In this document: in pieces, positions 46,213-58,100 of the stretch
Layout: each line of letters opens with the position of its first letter
Numbering within the stretch: position 1 is the stretch's first letter
Position numbers and translations under genes: made by a program
Notes under the pieces: generated by a model
The model's database searches: none
What the model was told of the DNA's origin: nothing
Seen by the model: only the letters and a program-made list of their open reading frames with translations
Source: Hordeum vulgare subsp. vulgare
Taxonomy: Eukaryota > Streptophyta > Magnoliopsida > Poales > Poaceae
Length of the DNA stretch: 64,000 nt
Assembly (NCBI RefSeq): GCF_904849725.1
Contig: NC_058524.1
Location: 510,182,263-510,246,262 of the forward strand
Direction of reading: 5' to 3'

Positions 46213-47188
46213 AAGTTCCTAGGTCAGCTAAATAGGACTCACCGATATTTATATATATCGGTCCCACCGAAATGCCAAAAGTTGCCACATTTTGCACTAG
46301 TCGGTGCAACCGAGTTTTTTACTTCAGTTTCACTAGTTGGGCAATAATGTTGTAACGGTTGGATTTTTGGATATGCCTATATATAGCCCTCCATATACCT
46401 GATCTCATTCTAAGAGGAAGGACTCAGAACAGACCAACACTTGTCCCATCCATTTTTTGAGAGGAAACCACCTACTCATGTGTTGAGATCAAAATATTCC
46501 ACTCCTACCATATGAATCTTGATTTATAGCCTCCCAAAGTTGCTTTACACCAAATCAATCTCTTCTACCCAAGCCAAATCTATGAGAGAGTGATTGAGTG
46601 TTGACGAGACTATATTTCGAAGTACAAGAGCAAGGAGTTCATCATACTTACCACATCTGTTACCTTTTGGAGAGTGGTGTCTCCTAGATTGGTTAGGTAT
46701 TGCTTGGGAGCCTCCGACTTTGTGTTGAGTAGAACCGAGAAGTTTGTAAGGGCAAGGAGATCGCCTACTTCGTGGAGATCTACCCTGACTGAGGCTAGAC
46801 CTTCATGGACGTAAGACATTGTGGAATAGACAAGGTTGCTTCTTCGTGTACCCCTTATGGGTGGAGTGTTCCATGGACTCGCGCAACCGTTACCCTCCGT
46901 GGGTTAAAGTGTCCATCAACGTGGACGCACGATAGCACCACCTATCAGAACCACGCCAAAAATCACTGTCTCATCTTTGCGTTTGATCTACCTATTTCTA
47001 CTCGTTACTTCCATGTCCATGTCCCTACTTTTCGCCGCTATACTCGTTGACCTGCATGTGTAGGGTGTGCTAGACTTGGTAGAATAGCTAAAATCTGCCA
47101 ACCATTAAAATTGGGAAAACTTTAGGTTTTAATTTTGTCAAATAGTCTATTCACCTCCCCTCAGGACATCCCTTCTAGTGATCCCACA
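46213..47188 (+). repeat. 5' LTR of Copia element E
   Basis: It ends in CCCACA just before the primer site. A TATA box (TATATATAG, 46379-46387) is followed by a leader with GAGAGGAAACCACCTAC. The start is set by the loss of element A similarity. ORFs such as 46805-47050 are LTR sequence. Confidence 0.72.
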
Positions 47189-47190
47189 AT

Positions 47191-47202
47191 TGGTATTATA
47201 GC
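47191..47202 (+). other. Primer-binding site of Copia element E
   Basis: TGGTATTATAGC differs by two bases from TGGTATCAGAGC, complementary to the initiator tRNA-Met used by plant Copia elements. Confidence 0.75.
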
Positions 47203-47219
47203 TTTGGTCTCCATAGCTT

Positions 47220-47852
47220 TGGTTTCATCACCATTGGAGGAACATGGATGTGTCTAGTTTGGGAACTCTTATTGTAGAGTTCATATTCTCAATGGGGAGT
47301 ACTATAGTCAATGGAAATAAAAAATGCTTGTTCTATTCGATGAATTCCATTTGAGAAAGTATGTTGTACATCCCTATGTGCCTCCCAATGATCCTGTACA
47401 TCCTTATCATGAGGAATAAATTGATATGCTTTGCAATCTTAAAACTGTTAACCTTATCATTAGAGGATTGCCAAGAATTGTGTTGAATCAAATGAAAAAA
47501 TTGAGTGTGCTTATACATTGTGGAAAGATTTGGAGAAAATATATCCAAACTAATCTTTAAAAAATCTTGATGTCATTCTCCATAAAACCATTTCCTTTAA
47601 CAAAATCAAGCCTAGTGATCCAAACTTTGATAATTACCTGTTTGAGCTTCATGACCTCATGTGTGCTAAAGGAGATGTCATTATCATCAATAACATCTTT
47701 TTTGAATCCATTCGCATTCATAAACTTTAACATTGTCATGGTCATAATTCTAATGAATCTCTTAATTTTTGTGACGAGGATATTCCACTTGACAATGACA
47801 ATGTGGACATGTCTACTACGATGAAGATGAGAGGTTTGACATGGAATATGAG
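47220..47852 (+). pseudogene. gag: gag remnant of Copia element E
   Basis: Short sense-like pieces are visible in changing frames (MDVSSLGTLI near 47243, FDNYLFELHDLMCAKGDV near 47625), separated by stops and frameshifts. It is clearly shorter than a normal Copia gag, and no zinc knuckle is seen. The call is mainly by position between the primer site and protease. Confidence 0.5.
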
Positions 47853-48989
47853 AAGACCATTAACAGTCTAAGTCTCATGGAAAACTTCAAGGACTACATG
47901 GCCGGAGGAAAAGAGTGGATTCTCGATAGTGGATGCACGGATCACATGACCGTAGATCGAGACATGTTTCAAGAGATCACACCAAACCATGGACCATAGA
48001 GGTATGTGACTTTTGGAGAGACCTCCAAGGGTAAGGTACTAGGTCTTAGTAAGGTGGACATATCTCATGATAGTTCCATTCAAAATGTCATGCTTGTTGA
48101 ATCCCTTTGCTAGAATCTTCTTTCAGTATCTAGACTAGCCAACTTTGGTTTCAATGTGCCATTTACTAAAGTTGATTGCCAAGTGTTTCATCAAGATAAT
48201 CATAATATAGTCTTTACCTGTTTTCGTAGAGGTGATCTATACATTGTCGATTTGCGAGCCAAACCTCGTACTTGTCTTATTGCAAAATCATCCAAAGGTT
48301 GGCTATGTCATAGAAGGCTAGGACATGTTGGTATGCGTAATCTAGATAAGCTTATCAAAGGTGATCATATACTTTGTTTTAAAGATGTTATCTTTGACAA
48401 AGATAGACTTTGTATTTCTTGTCAAGCAAGAAAACAAGTGGGTGGAAGTCATCCCGTGAAGAACATCATGACTACGAGGAGACCACTCGAGTTACTTCAC
48501 ATGGATCTCTTTGGTCCCAATGCTTACAAGAGCCTCAGTGGAAATTCTCTTGGTCTAGTTATAGTTGATGATTTTTTCCATATTTACGTGTGCATTCTTT
48601 TTTGATGACAAGTCTCAGGTACAAAAGATCTTCAAGACCTTCGCTCGGAAGACCGAAAATCAATTTGAAGTGAAGATCATGAATGTTCGGAGCGATAATG
48701 GATCGGAGTTCGAGAACACTAATGTTGATACTTTTCTTGACGAAGAAGGTATCTCACATGAGTTCTCAGCTACGTACACACCTCAACAAAATGGAGTTGT
48801 TGAGAGGAAGAACCAGACTCTCATAGAGATGGCTAGAACGATGCTCGACGAATACAAGACGCCAAGACAGTTTTGGGCAGAAGCCGTGGAAACAACTTGT
48901 CATGAAACAACCCGACTCTACCTACGCAAGCTTCTCAGTAAAACGGCATACTAGCTACTCACCGGTAACAAACCCCAAGTTGGATGTTA
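47853..48989 (+). pseudogene. Protease and integrase of Copia element E, truncated
   Basis: The protease active site is WILDSGCTDHMT (D at 47925). The GAG-pre-integrase/zinc region reads LCHRRLGHVGMRNLDKL with a C-x2-C (CISCQARKQ, 48415). The integrase core has HMDLFGP (48498), [12 protein letters not shown] (48685) and [21 protein letters not shown] (48784), the DDE triad. Stops are TAG 47997, TAG 48111 and TAG 48952. One frameshift lies in a T run near 48575-48602. Similarity is lost at about 48989, so reverse transcriptase and RNase H are missing. Confidence 0.88.
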
Positions 48990-49807
48990 TACACAATAAC
49001 TGTAAGAAAAGAATAATATTTGAGGCCTCATCCTAGCATGCACTTGGTCCTGTTTTTTGCTAGTAATTAGTGAATCCCTATTATTAGCAATAAACGGTGC
49101 ACAACATCAATGTTTGTTCTTCCAAATTGTTATTAATATCACTGAACATCAATACAATAGGATATCATGGAGTGCATCAATCAGGTACGTTGATGTGCTT
49201 ATTATCCAACTAAACAAGAAGAGAAACTAAAAGCAACACATCACTCTACAGATAAGCGGCAAATAAGAAAACTAAACAATCAACACCCTCTATATAATAT
49301 CTCTATAACAATCTAATGATCCAACATTATACTTACATATGTAATCCACAGCAATATATTGAGTTTTCTCATAACAAATAAAACAACTCTTGCATAATAC
49401 CTGCAAAGCACAATCTGGTTGGAACTCACAAAGCCAATCAAGCCCACAACATTAGCATCCCATCCTTTTCGATGAACGTACCGTTCATTATATTGACCAA
49501 TTCTCCATCCTCATTCTACAAAGAACAGACAATACAATAACATAGCTTGCTTGGATTTTCATCGAACAACTTGTAGCCACACAACTTGTAGATACGTACA
49601 GAAAAGATGAGGAGATGAGTGCATGTGATATGTGATCAGGCTAATCAAGAGGAAGAGGGAAGTGTCAATACCTGCAAGAATGGGACAAGGAAATTGGAGG
49701 TCCCAGTGCAGAGCCACACGAAGCACTTGACACGCATGGACGTGGCAGGGTTTCTCCTTCCTCTTCTCGTGCTCCCTCCCTTCTCTAAATCGAGGTGGCA
49801 TGGTTGA
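48990..49807 (-). other. Unassigned 0.8 kb segment with exon-like pieces
   Basis: I do not recognise this as any element above. On the minus strand two stretches look like exons: one ending CATTCTTGCAG before GTATTGAC (49678-49800, MRVKCFVWLCTGTSNFLV in one frame), and one after a TTTGTAG acceptor (49430-49518, NEDGELVNIMNGTFIEKDG). The second exon ends with TTTGCAG and GTATTATG. It could be a captured or decayed gene fragment, or part of an unknown element. No family motif supports either. Confidence 0.3.
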
Positions 49808-51236
49808 TGCAGAACGTCGCGTGGGAAACAAAAAAATCCTACGCTCACCAAGATCAATCTATGGAGACTAACATCTACGAGATGGGGAGTGCATCTAAAT
49901 ACCCTTGTAGATCGCTAAGTGGAAGCATTAAAGAACACGGTTGATGTAGTGGTACGTCTTCGCGATCTAATCACTATTCGTCCCACGAAATCCCGATCGA
50001 GCGCCAAATGGACGGCACCTCTGCGTTCACCACACGTACATATTAATGACGTCTCCGCATCCTCGATCGAGCGACCGAGGGCGGAGTAGTAGATGATTTC
50101 TCCGGCAACACGACGTTGAGGTGGTGCTATCCCGGCAAGGCTAGCGCTACCGAAACTGCGAATGGAGGAGAAACCGATCTAGGGAGAGAGAGGGGCGCCA
50201 AGGGCGTCGCGTGTGCCCTTGGGGAGGGGCAGCAGGAACAACCCCTCCAAACCCTACGGCACAGCCAAGGGAGGAGGAGGTGGAATCCTAGTCCATCTCC
50301 TTCCCTTCCATACAAAGGTGGAGTTTCCACCTTTCCCAACTGTGTGGGCCTTCAGGGACTTGTGCGCTTGGCCTAATAAGGCCAAGATGTATCCCCTCCT
50401 CCAATGCAAACCCTTGGAACATGGTAGAACCCTTGGTGGACTTCCAGACTCCTATGGAAGTTTCTGGAACATTATAGAAGATTCTCGGTATAATACCGGA
50501 AAACCCGAAACTTTTCCGGTAGCCGAAATATGACTTCCCATATATAAATATTTACCTTCAGACCATTCTGAAGCTCCTCGTGATGTCTGGGATCTCATTC
50601 AGGACTCCGAACAACATTCGGTTACCATCAGACATAACTCACTAATACCAAATCATCACTGAAACTTAAGTGTGCAGACCCTGTGGGTTCAAGAACTATA
50701 CAGACATAAACGAGACACTCTCCGTCTAATAACCAATAGCGGGACCTCGATGTCCATATTGGCTCCTACATATTCTATGAAGTTCTTTATCGATCGAACC
50801 ACGATGTCAAGGATTCAATCTATCTTGTATAAAATTCCCTTTGTTTATTGGTATGTTACTTGTCCGAGATTCGATCGTCGGTATCTCCATACCTAGTTCA
50901 GTCTCGTTACCGGCAAGTCTCTTTACTCGTTCTGTAATACAAGATCCTATGGCTAACTCTTTTGTCACATTTCTTGCAAGCTTGTTGTGATGTTTTATTA
51001 CCGAGTGGGCCCTGAGATACCTCTCCGTCACATGGAGTGACAAATCCCAGTCTTGATCCATGCCAACTCAACACACACCCTGGAAGATACCTTTAGAGCA
51101 CCTTTATAGTCAGCTAGTTATGTTGTGACGTTTGATACACACAAGGTTCTCCTCCGGTGTGAGTGAGTTGCAGGATCTCATGGTCATAGGACTAGATACT
51201 TGACATTCACAAAACAATAGTAATAAACTGACACAG
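49808..51236 (-). repeat. Angela/WIS/BARE-type Copia LTR, minus strand, interrupted at its start
   Basis: The plus strand shows phrases characteristic of the reversed LTR of this abundant Triticeae Copia group: TGCAGAACGTCGCGTGGG at the edge, GGTTGATGTAGTGG, GAGATTCGATCGTCGGTATC, CTCGTTACCGGCAAGTCTC, GAGATACCTCTCCGTCAC. On the minus strand the LTR ends in CA at 49808, and no primer site follows, so this is a 3' LTR or a solo LTR. Its first part is cut by element H at 51237 and may continue after H, beyond the window. The small ORFs in it are not genes. Confidence 0.85.
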
Positions 51237-52823
51237 TGTACGTGCATCTAGTGCCCCTTAGTGATTTTGGTGGATTGAAGACTTATAGGTTAAGGGACTG
51301 ACATGTTTGTGAGTGTACACATGCTCTATAAGTTGCTGAGGAGTTTGAGTTATTCGATAAATTTCGACACCTAAAAATGAATGTCATCGGGTGATGACTT
51401 TGGTCATTTCTTGAAGACTTTGGTCGCAATGAAATTGACTTCTGTTGAAGACTTTGGTCATTTCTTGAAGACTTTGTTCGCGAACAAATTGACTTCTGTT
51501 GAAGACTTTGGCCATTTATTGAAAACTTTGGTCGCGAAGAAATTGACGTCTGTTGAAGACTTTGGTCATTCCTTGAAGACTTTGATCGCGAAGAAATTGC
51601 GACGAAATTGATATTCCTCATGAAGAAATTGAAGACGAGGAATTCAGTGCTCCTTGAAGAAAGTGCTCTGAAGACTTTGAAGCTTGAGGATTTACTCTTT
51701 ATGTTTTATTTTCTACTTTCTTGAGTCACAGGAACACCGTACTGTTAAAGGGGGTCGAGGTAATACTATGGAATGAATTTCCTCATGATGCTCAACCAAA
51801 ACAAACACCTACCAAATCCTCCAGTGAGGAATTTGAGACATGAGGACTTTCACAGTTGAAAGTTTTGACCGTTGACGGGCTGTGCGCCACCTGTCCTAAT
51901 CCTTATCCACCCAACGGTCACATTGTTAAGGGCATTTATGTCTTATCATGTCGGGATGCTCCCAGGATATAAATAGCCACCCCTACAACCACTAGCTGGT
52001 TGGCTGCTCTGTGAGAAACTGACACGTGTATATTTGAGCAACCCGATTCCTCGAGGATTTTGAGTGAAAATCATCAAGTGAGGAAATACCCCAAAACACC
52101 CAAATCAAAGACAAAACCCAAGTGATTGAGCATCACTGAAGAATTTGTTTCTGTGTGGAACCGAGGCCTATTACCTTTGAGCACTATGCATTCTCCATAA
52201 GTTTAGGCGTGATGGTCTAGAGCATCCAATAGTCCATTGTGGATTGCCGGTTGACCGAGTTTGTGATGGTTTGGAAGTCTGCCATGAAGACTTACCACTA
52301 GTGTTCGGTGAGGACTGTGTGTCTTTAGCTCAAGGAGAATACGGTAGGGATTGTGTGTCCCGAGACTGTGTGTCCTGAGACTGTGTGTCCTTAGGTTTCA
52401 ATACCTAGCCGCTCCAAACCAGACGTACAACTGTCACAGCAGTTGGAACTCGGTCATCAACCACTGTCTTCATCAAGCTCGTGGTTCTATTTGCCCAACC
52501 TCTCTCATTTCGTAAATTGTATGTTGAAGACTTTCGCCTTTACTGTTTGAAGAATTTGACTGATAACTTTCATCATTTTTATTACCTCAAATTCTTCACT
52601 TTAGTTTTTCATCACCTGCTTATCCTGTACTAGTGTCCTGTGTGAACCGAACAAAAATATCCACTTTGAGGAGACTGTTGTAGCCTCTTTTACATCTCTG
52701 TTCCTTACTGTTTCTGTTGCACGTTCTTCATGACTGAGGACTTTCCTCACTAGGAATTTCCTTAGTGATGAATTTACAAAAAATTCCTATTCACCCCCCT
52801 CTAGTCGACTTAACGCACTTTCA
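51237..52823 (+). repeat. 5' LTR of Copia element H
   Basis: It is 1587 bp, from TGTACGTGCATCTAGTG to ACGCACTTTCA. It aligns with 56108-57679. TATAAATAG at 51968-51976 is a good promoter candidate. It contains a tandem repeat (51385-51605). A reiterated GACTGTGTGTCC phrase near 52310-52395 has an extra copy relative to the LTR of I. Confidence 0.9.
51385..51605 (+). repeat. 54 bp tandem repeat in the LTR of H
   Basis: Four copies of a unit built on GAAGACTTTGGTCATT and GAAATTGACTTCTGTT repeat every 54 bp. As 54 is a multiple of three, it leaves a repetitive open frame (SVEDFGHFLKTL) that should not be taken as a gene. Confidence 0.88.
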
Positions 52824-52825
52824 AT

Positions 52826-52838
52826 TGGTATTAGAGCA
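52826..52838 (+). other. Primer-binding site of Copia element H
   Basis: TGGTATTAGAGCA follows the LTR end and differs by one base from the initiator tRNA-Met complement. Confidence 0.85.
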
Positions 52839-52890
52839 AGGTACTCCCTTGTTCTGTGTGATTTTGGTTTAACCGCCTGGAGTTTTAGTT

Positions 52891-54353
52891 ATGTCGGCCG
52901 CAGGCATGATCAAGGTTACTACAGGATGTCCTACCTTCGAAGGAAAGGACTTCCCCTACTGGAAGACCAAGATGCAAATGCATCTCGAAGCTATTGACAA
53001 GGCCCTCTGGTACATTGTGGAAAAAGGTGTCCCCTCTGGTTTCGAAACAATCTCTCGTGGTGATGTGAAGAAATTCAAGCAGCTGGACTCGCAAGCGAAG
53101 AATATAATTTGTGGCCGTCTGAGCAAAGGTCAGTATGGTAGAGTGAGTGCTTTGGGCTCTGCGAAGCAAATATGGGACAGGATGTCCAAAGTCAATGATG
53201 GAATATCAACACAACATGACTCTCGTATTGATGTTCTTCACAATCTCTTTAGCCGCTTCAAGAGACTTGACAATGAAAACTACCAAGATACCTTTGATCG
53301 CCTCACTGACATCTGAAATGAATTGCAAGCTCTGGGAGCTAGAGACATCACAGACCATGAAGTGGTGAAGAAACTGCTACGATCCCTTGATTCATCATTT
53401 GACACTTCGGTTCTGATGATTCAAGAAAGGAGATACTACAAGATGCTTGATCCTACTGATGTACTAGAGAGACTCAATACTCATGAATTCCAACAAGAAG
53501 AGAAGAGATAACTTTATGGACCAAACTACTCAAGACCTCGTGCATTGAAGGCAAGAGCTATTTTCTCATCTGAAGAAGAAGAGTTTGACTGTAGTCTTGG
53601 TGACCCTGAAGAACTTCGTCAAGAACTAGCTATGCTCGTGAGGAAATTCAAGAAGTTCACCAAGCATGGCCAATTTAGGAAGTCTTCAAGAAGATATATG
53701 AGGAAGTCAAAATTTTCATCTGAAGACTACAAGAAGAGAACTTGTCACGAGGGCAAGAAATCTGGTCACTACATTGCTGATTGTCCTTGCTGGGTGAAGG
53801 AATCAAAGAAGAAGAAGTACAAGGATGAAAGCTCTGACGACTCGAAGAAAAGAAGAAATCCTCAAAGTCTTCATCTTCAAAGTCCTCATCGCATAAGAAG
53901 ACAAGCTTCAGGAAGGCCCGGGCACTGATTGGCAAGGAAATGGATTCTAAAGAAGAACCTAAGGATTGTGATGAAGAGGAAGGGTCTGATGTGGAGTCTG
54001 AATCTGGTGTGGAAATTCTTGCACTAGCTACTACATTCGCTAGCAAGTCCATCTTCAACCATGAAGAAAATGGCAACATCGACAATCCTGATGACTCTGA
54101 CGATGACTTCGCTCCCACCTATTGCTTCATGGGAAAAGGTTCAAAGGTACCAAGTCACTCATCCTCCTCTGATTCTAGTGACTGTGAACCTGATGAATAT
54201 CAAAAGCCCAGTTACTATAAACATGCCAACATTGCGAGTAAACAACAAAGTGGTTTTGAAAAGCTTCAGAAACTGTTAGACAAAAGCGATGACCCGTTGA
54301 ATGATGAACTGAACCAGACTCAAATCCTCACTAAAGATGCACAAAGTCTTTAG
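52891..54353 (+). pseudogene. gag: gag gene of Copia element H
   Basis: The start is ATG 52891 (MSAAGMIKVTTGCPTF). The UBN2-type Copia Gag core is clear (YWKTKMQMHLEAIDKALWYIV, GSAKQIWDRMSKVNDG, LRSLDSSFDTSVLMIQE). A zinc knuckle remnant reads TCHEGKKSGHYIADC (53744), with one Cys changed. The middle part is acidic and Ser-rich (SEEEEFDCSLG, DSDDDFAPTY). Stops at 53314 (TGA) and 53509 (TAA) and a frame change near 53850-53940 break it. The last frame ends at TAG 54351. Confidence 0.85.
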
Positions 54354-55689
54354 TCTAGGTTTGATATACTTCAAGAGCTTCATATCACACTCTTGGTTGA
54401 TCATGAGAAACTTTCCTATGAATTTCTTTAAAGAAATCTTGATCTTGAGAAGTTAAGGATGTCCTATGATGATCTTAGAATGGAAAATAATTCATTACTC
54501 GCTCAACAGATCAGTTCAGCTCAGGAAGAATTTATTCCACCTTGCCTTAAATCCATCGAACGTGAAACTGCAAATTCTTCACCTGAATCATCAAATGCTT
54601 CTATTGCTACAAATTCTTCAACTACTCCCGTGGTATCAAATTCTTCACTTGAAGAAACCATAAATGCTACTGATAAAAATGCAGGTTTGAAGGAATTGTA
54701 TGTGAGAGGGATATAGAAAAGTCTCAAAGGACATCAAACCCTTTGTGATGTACTGAAAAAGCAGATTCTGAACAGGAATCCGAGGAAAGAGAGCATTCTC
54801 TGCGAGAGGAAATTGAATGTTGATGGATCATACTAGAAACTTGAGGAGTATCCCAAAACCTCACGGGTTGCTGCAAAAGGACCTCCTGGTGATCCATCCA
54901 CTCTAACAGGCTTTGCATGTGAAACATCTTATTCCTCAGATGAGTGAATTGACTCTAGTTATAAACAGTTCAAAAATCAATCTGGTGAAGTATTTGCTTG
55001 ATATGTTCGAATTAACTGCAGGAATGGACCACCCCTAAGGAAAATCTTGGTTCCCAAAAGCAACTTGGAAAGTCTACAAGTGAATGTAATCATGAGGTCA
55101 CTTGTGAAGAACAAAAACCTCAGATCAAATTCCTCGGGAGGACCAAAGTAATCACGGGGTTCAAATTCCTCAAATGGTCAAAACTATGCTCGTATCCGTA
55201 TTAATGCTTCTGAAATGCAGGGAAACTACAAGGGACTTGAATATGTGCACTATTCCTCAAATTATTATGTGCATAAGTCCTCAAAGAATTTCTCTGCCTA
55301 TTCATATGACTACATTATACCCCTACTATGAAAAGAAGTGCATTAGCATCATTGCCTCCATTCTCATATGGTGCTCACAGGATGATGAACTCTTTACCAC
55401 CCCTGCGGATGTAGGTGGTGAAGATATCAAACTAATGACTTCTGCATGCCAGGTCTCCAGATGAAAATCATCATCTGAAGAATTTGCTGGAGACCTGAGG
55501 AAATTTCTTGTTAGGACTTAAGCTAAATCTTGATCAAATGACTTATCATTTGACACACCCTCATTAATTTCTCAAATTTATTTTTACTGAAAATCAAATG
55601 CGATGAAAATGATATCATATTCTTGAATGTGAAGCATATGAGATGGTAAGAAGTACTAATTCATCTGTAGAATGATCAACCCAAGAACA
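54354..55689 (+). pseudogene. Degraded gag-pol junction of Copia element H
   Basis: Sense-like pieces (LRMENNSLLAQQISSAQEEF, 54477; LSLEETINAT) alternate with stops and frame changes. Motifs such as GTGAAGAACAAAAACCTCAG suggest the Gag tail or linker. No domain can be named. The block at 55440-55690 has a counterpart at 58120-58350 in element I. Confidence 0.5.
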
Positions 55690-56107
55690 GTGAGTGGGTT
55701 CTTGATAGTGGGTGTACAAATCACATGACTGGCGATAAAATCTTATTGATGAATATCCCACTGACTCCATCACCACTGAAGCATATCACCTACGCACACA
55801 AAGGTAAAATCATTGTATTGGGACTTGGCAAAGTAGCTATCTCTAAGGATCGTCACATGGACAACATCATGCTTGTCAAATCCCTTGGGTTTAACCTCAT
55901 GCCAATCTTAATGCTATGTGATCTTGATATGATTGTCATCTTTGGAAAATATAGATGTGTAGTCATCATGGAATCTGATAGATCCAAAGTCTTTGAAGAT
56001 TTTAGGAGAGGAGATTTGTATATTGTTGATTTCTCTACAGGTCCTCAACCAGCCAAGTGCCTACTAGCAAAATCCTTAGAAGGGTGGCTATGGCATCGAA
56101 GACTTGG
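55690..56107 (+). pseudogene. Protease and start of integrase of element H, cut by element I
   Basis: The protease active site is WVLDSGCTNHMTGD (near 55705). It runs open through [27 protein letters not shown] to WLWHRRLG, the first part of the integrase zinc motif, and stops there because the LTR of I starts at 56108. It corresponds closely to 58353-58769. Confidence 0.88.
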
Positions 56108-57679
56108 TGTAAGTGCATCTAGTGCCCTTAGTGATTTTGATGGGTTGAAGACTTATATGTTAAGAGACTAACAATGTTTGTGAGTGTACACAGGCTCTAT
56201 AAGTCACTTAGGAGTTTGAGTTATTTGATGAATACCGACCCCTAAAAATGTATGTTATCAGTTGATGACTTTGGTCAAATCTTGAAGACTTTGGTAGTGA
56301 AGAATTTGAATTAAATTGAAGACTTTGGTCGGTTCTTGAAGACTTTGGTCTTGAAGAATCTGACTTTGGTTGAAGACATTGGTCATCTCTTGAAGACTTC
56401 GGTCTCGAAGAAATTGAAATCTGTTGAAGACTTTCATCATTACTTGAAGACTTTGATCGTGAAGAAATTGCGACGAAAATGATATTCCTCACGAAGAAAC
56501 TGAATTTGAGGAATTCGGTGCTCCTTCAAGAAAATGCTCTTAAGACTTTGAAGCCTGAAGATTTACTCTTTTTCTTTCATTTTCTTCTTTCTTGAGTCAT
56601 AGGAACACCGTATTGTTAAAGGGGGTCGAGGTAATACTATGGAATAAATTTCCTCATGATGCTCAACTCAACCTACACCTATCAAATCCTCCAGTGAGGA
56701 ATTTGAGACATGAGGACTTTCACATTTGAAAGTTCTGACCGTTGCTGCAGTGCGCGCCACCTGTCTTAAACCTTAACCACTCAATGGTCTCGTTATTGAG
56801 GGAATATATATCTTATCATGTCGGGATGCTCCCTGGCTATAAGTAGCCACCCCCACAACCATTAGTTGGTTGGCTGCTCCGTGAGAAACTGACACTACTC
56901 TATTTGAGCAACCCAAATTCCTCAAGGTCTGTGAGCGAAATTCATCAAGTGAGGAAATACCCCAAAAAACCCAAACCAAACCCAAAACCCAAGTGATTCA
57001 GCATCACTGAAGAATTTGTTCTTCTGTGGAACTAAGGCATATTACCTTTGAGGAACGTGCATCCTCCAGACGCCTAGGCGTGATGGTCTAGAGCATCAAG
57101 TAGTCGATTGTGGATCGTCGGGTGACCAAGTTTGTGAGGGTTTGGAAGTCTGCCCTGAAGACTTACCACGAGTGTTGGGCGAGGACTGTGTGTCCTTAGC
57201 TCAAGGAGAATACCGTAGGGACTGTGTGTCCCGGGACTGTGTGTCCTTAGTTTTCAATACCTAGCCGCTCCAAACCAGACGTACAACAGTCACAACAGTT
57301 GGAACTGGGCCATCAACCACTGTCTTCATCAAGCTCCTGGTTCTATTGCCACAACTCTTTTCATTTCATCAATAGCATGTTGAAGAGTTACTCCTTTAGT
57401 GTTTGAAGAATTTGACCGAGGACTTTCATCAATTTCATCACCTCAAATTCTCCACCTTAGTTTTTCATCACCTCCTTACTCTTTACTTGTATCCTGTGCA
57501 AACCGAATTGAAATCCTAACTTTGAGGACTTTGCCGTAGCCTGTTTTACTTCTCTGTTCATCAACTTTCCGCTGCACATTCTTCATGACCGAGGACTTTC
57601 CACATAAGGAATTTCCTCAATAATGAAATATTAAAAATTTCCTATTCACACACCCTCTAGTCGACTTAACACACTTTCA
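56108..57679 (+). repeat. 5' LTR of Copia element I
   Basis: It is 1572 bp, from TGTAAGTGCATCTAGTG to ACACACTTTCA. It has the same organisation as the LTR of H: the 54 bp-type tandem repeats at about 56262-56475, and a TATA-like TATAAGTAG at 56838-56846, weaker than the TATAAATAG in H. Confidence 0.9.
56262..56475 (+). repeat. 51-54 bp tandem repeat in the LTR of I
   Basis: Four degenerate copies of the GAAGACTTTGGTC / GAAGAAATTGA unit. The copies differ more from each other than those in H, and one unit is three bases shorter. Confidence 0.82.
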
Positions 57680-57681
57680 AT

Positions 57682-57694
57682 TGGTATCACGCCA
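57682..57694 (+). other. Primer-binding site of Copia element I
   Basis: TGGTATCACGCCA follows the LTR end; it keeps TGGTATCA but has changes in the second half of the initiator tRNA-Met complement. Confidence 0.78.
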
Positions 57695-57746
57695 AGGTAC
57701 TCCCTTTTTCTGTGTGATTTTTGTTTAACCGCCAGGAGTTTTAGTT

Positions 57747-58100
57747 ATGTCGACTGCAGTTATGATCAAGGTTACTGAGGTATGTCCTACCTATGAAGGA
57801 AAGGACTTCCCCTACTGGAAGACAAAGATGCAAATGCATCTCCAAGCTATAGACAACGACCTATGGTACATTGTGCAAAAAGGTGTCCCCTCTATTTCCG
57901 AAACAATCTCTCTTGCTGATGTGAAGAAACTCAAACAGCTGGACTCACAAGCGAAGAATATCATATGTGGGCATCTGAGCAAAGGTCGGTATGGCAAAGT
58001 CAGTGCTTTGGGCTCTGCGAAGCAAATCTTGGACAAGATGTCCAAAGTTAATGAAGGAGTATCAACTCTCGCATTGATGGTGGTCCAGAAATCGAACTAA
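57747..58100 (+). pseudogene. gag: gag of Copia element I, with most of the gene deleted
   Basis: The start is ATG 57747 (MSTAVMIKVTEVCPTY), and the N-terminal part is similar to the Gag of H (YWKTKMQMHLQAIDNDLWYIV). Similarity to H stops after GTCTCAACTCTCGCATTGATG-like sequence near 58075 and jumps to sequence that corresponds to about 55410 in H. Roughly 2.2 kb, including the zinc knuckle, is missing, so no functional Gag can be made from this copy. Confidence 0.82.

Larger units (their letters stand above)
46213..48989 (+). mobile_element. Truncated Copia retrotransposon E
   Basis: It has a 5' LTR, primer site, gag remnant, protease and integrase in Copia order, and is then cut off at about 48989 before reverse transcriptase. 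There is no 3' LTR in the window. The left edge is approximate because no target duplication is visible. The LTR resembles a common Triticeae Copia type with CGGT.CCACCGA phrases; no family name is assigned. Confidence 0.82.
51237..56107 (+). mobile_element. Copia retrotransposon H (SIRE/Maximus-like), interrupted by a relative
   Basis: It has a 5' LTR, primer site, gag and protease, and is then interrupted at 56107 exactly at the first base of the LTR of element I. The five bases before 51237 are CACAG and those before 56108 are CTTGG; these are the expected target duplications but their partners lie outside the window. The remainder of pol and the 3' LTR of H should follow the end of I. The lineage is inferred from the large size and the extra 3' gene in its relative. 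Confidence 0.85.

Noticed and set aside
50116..50376. 86-codon ORF with Gly/Arg-rich start
   Set aside because: It is inside the Angela-type LTR and antisense to it; no motif.
51381..51611. Repetitive ORF (SVEDFGHFLKTL units)
   Set aside because: It is the 54 bp LTR tandem repeat read in frame, and has no start context or partner exon.
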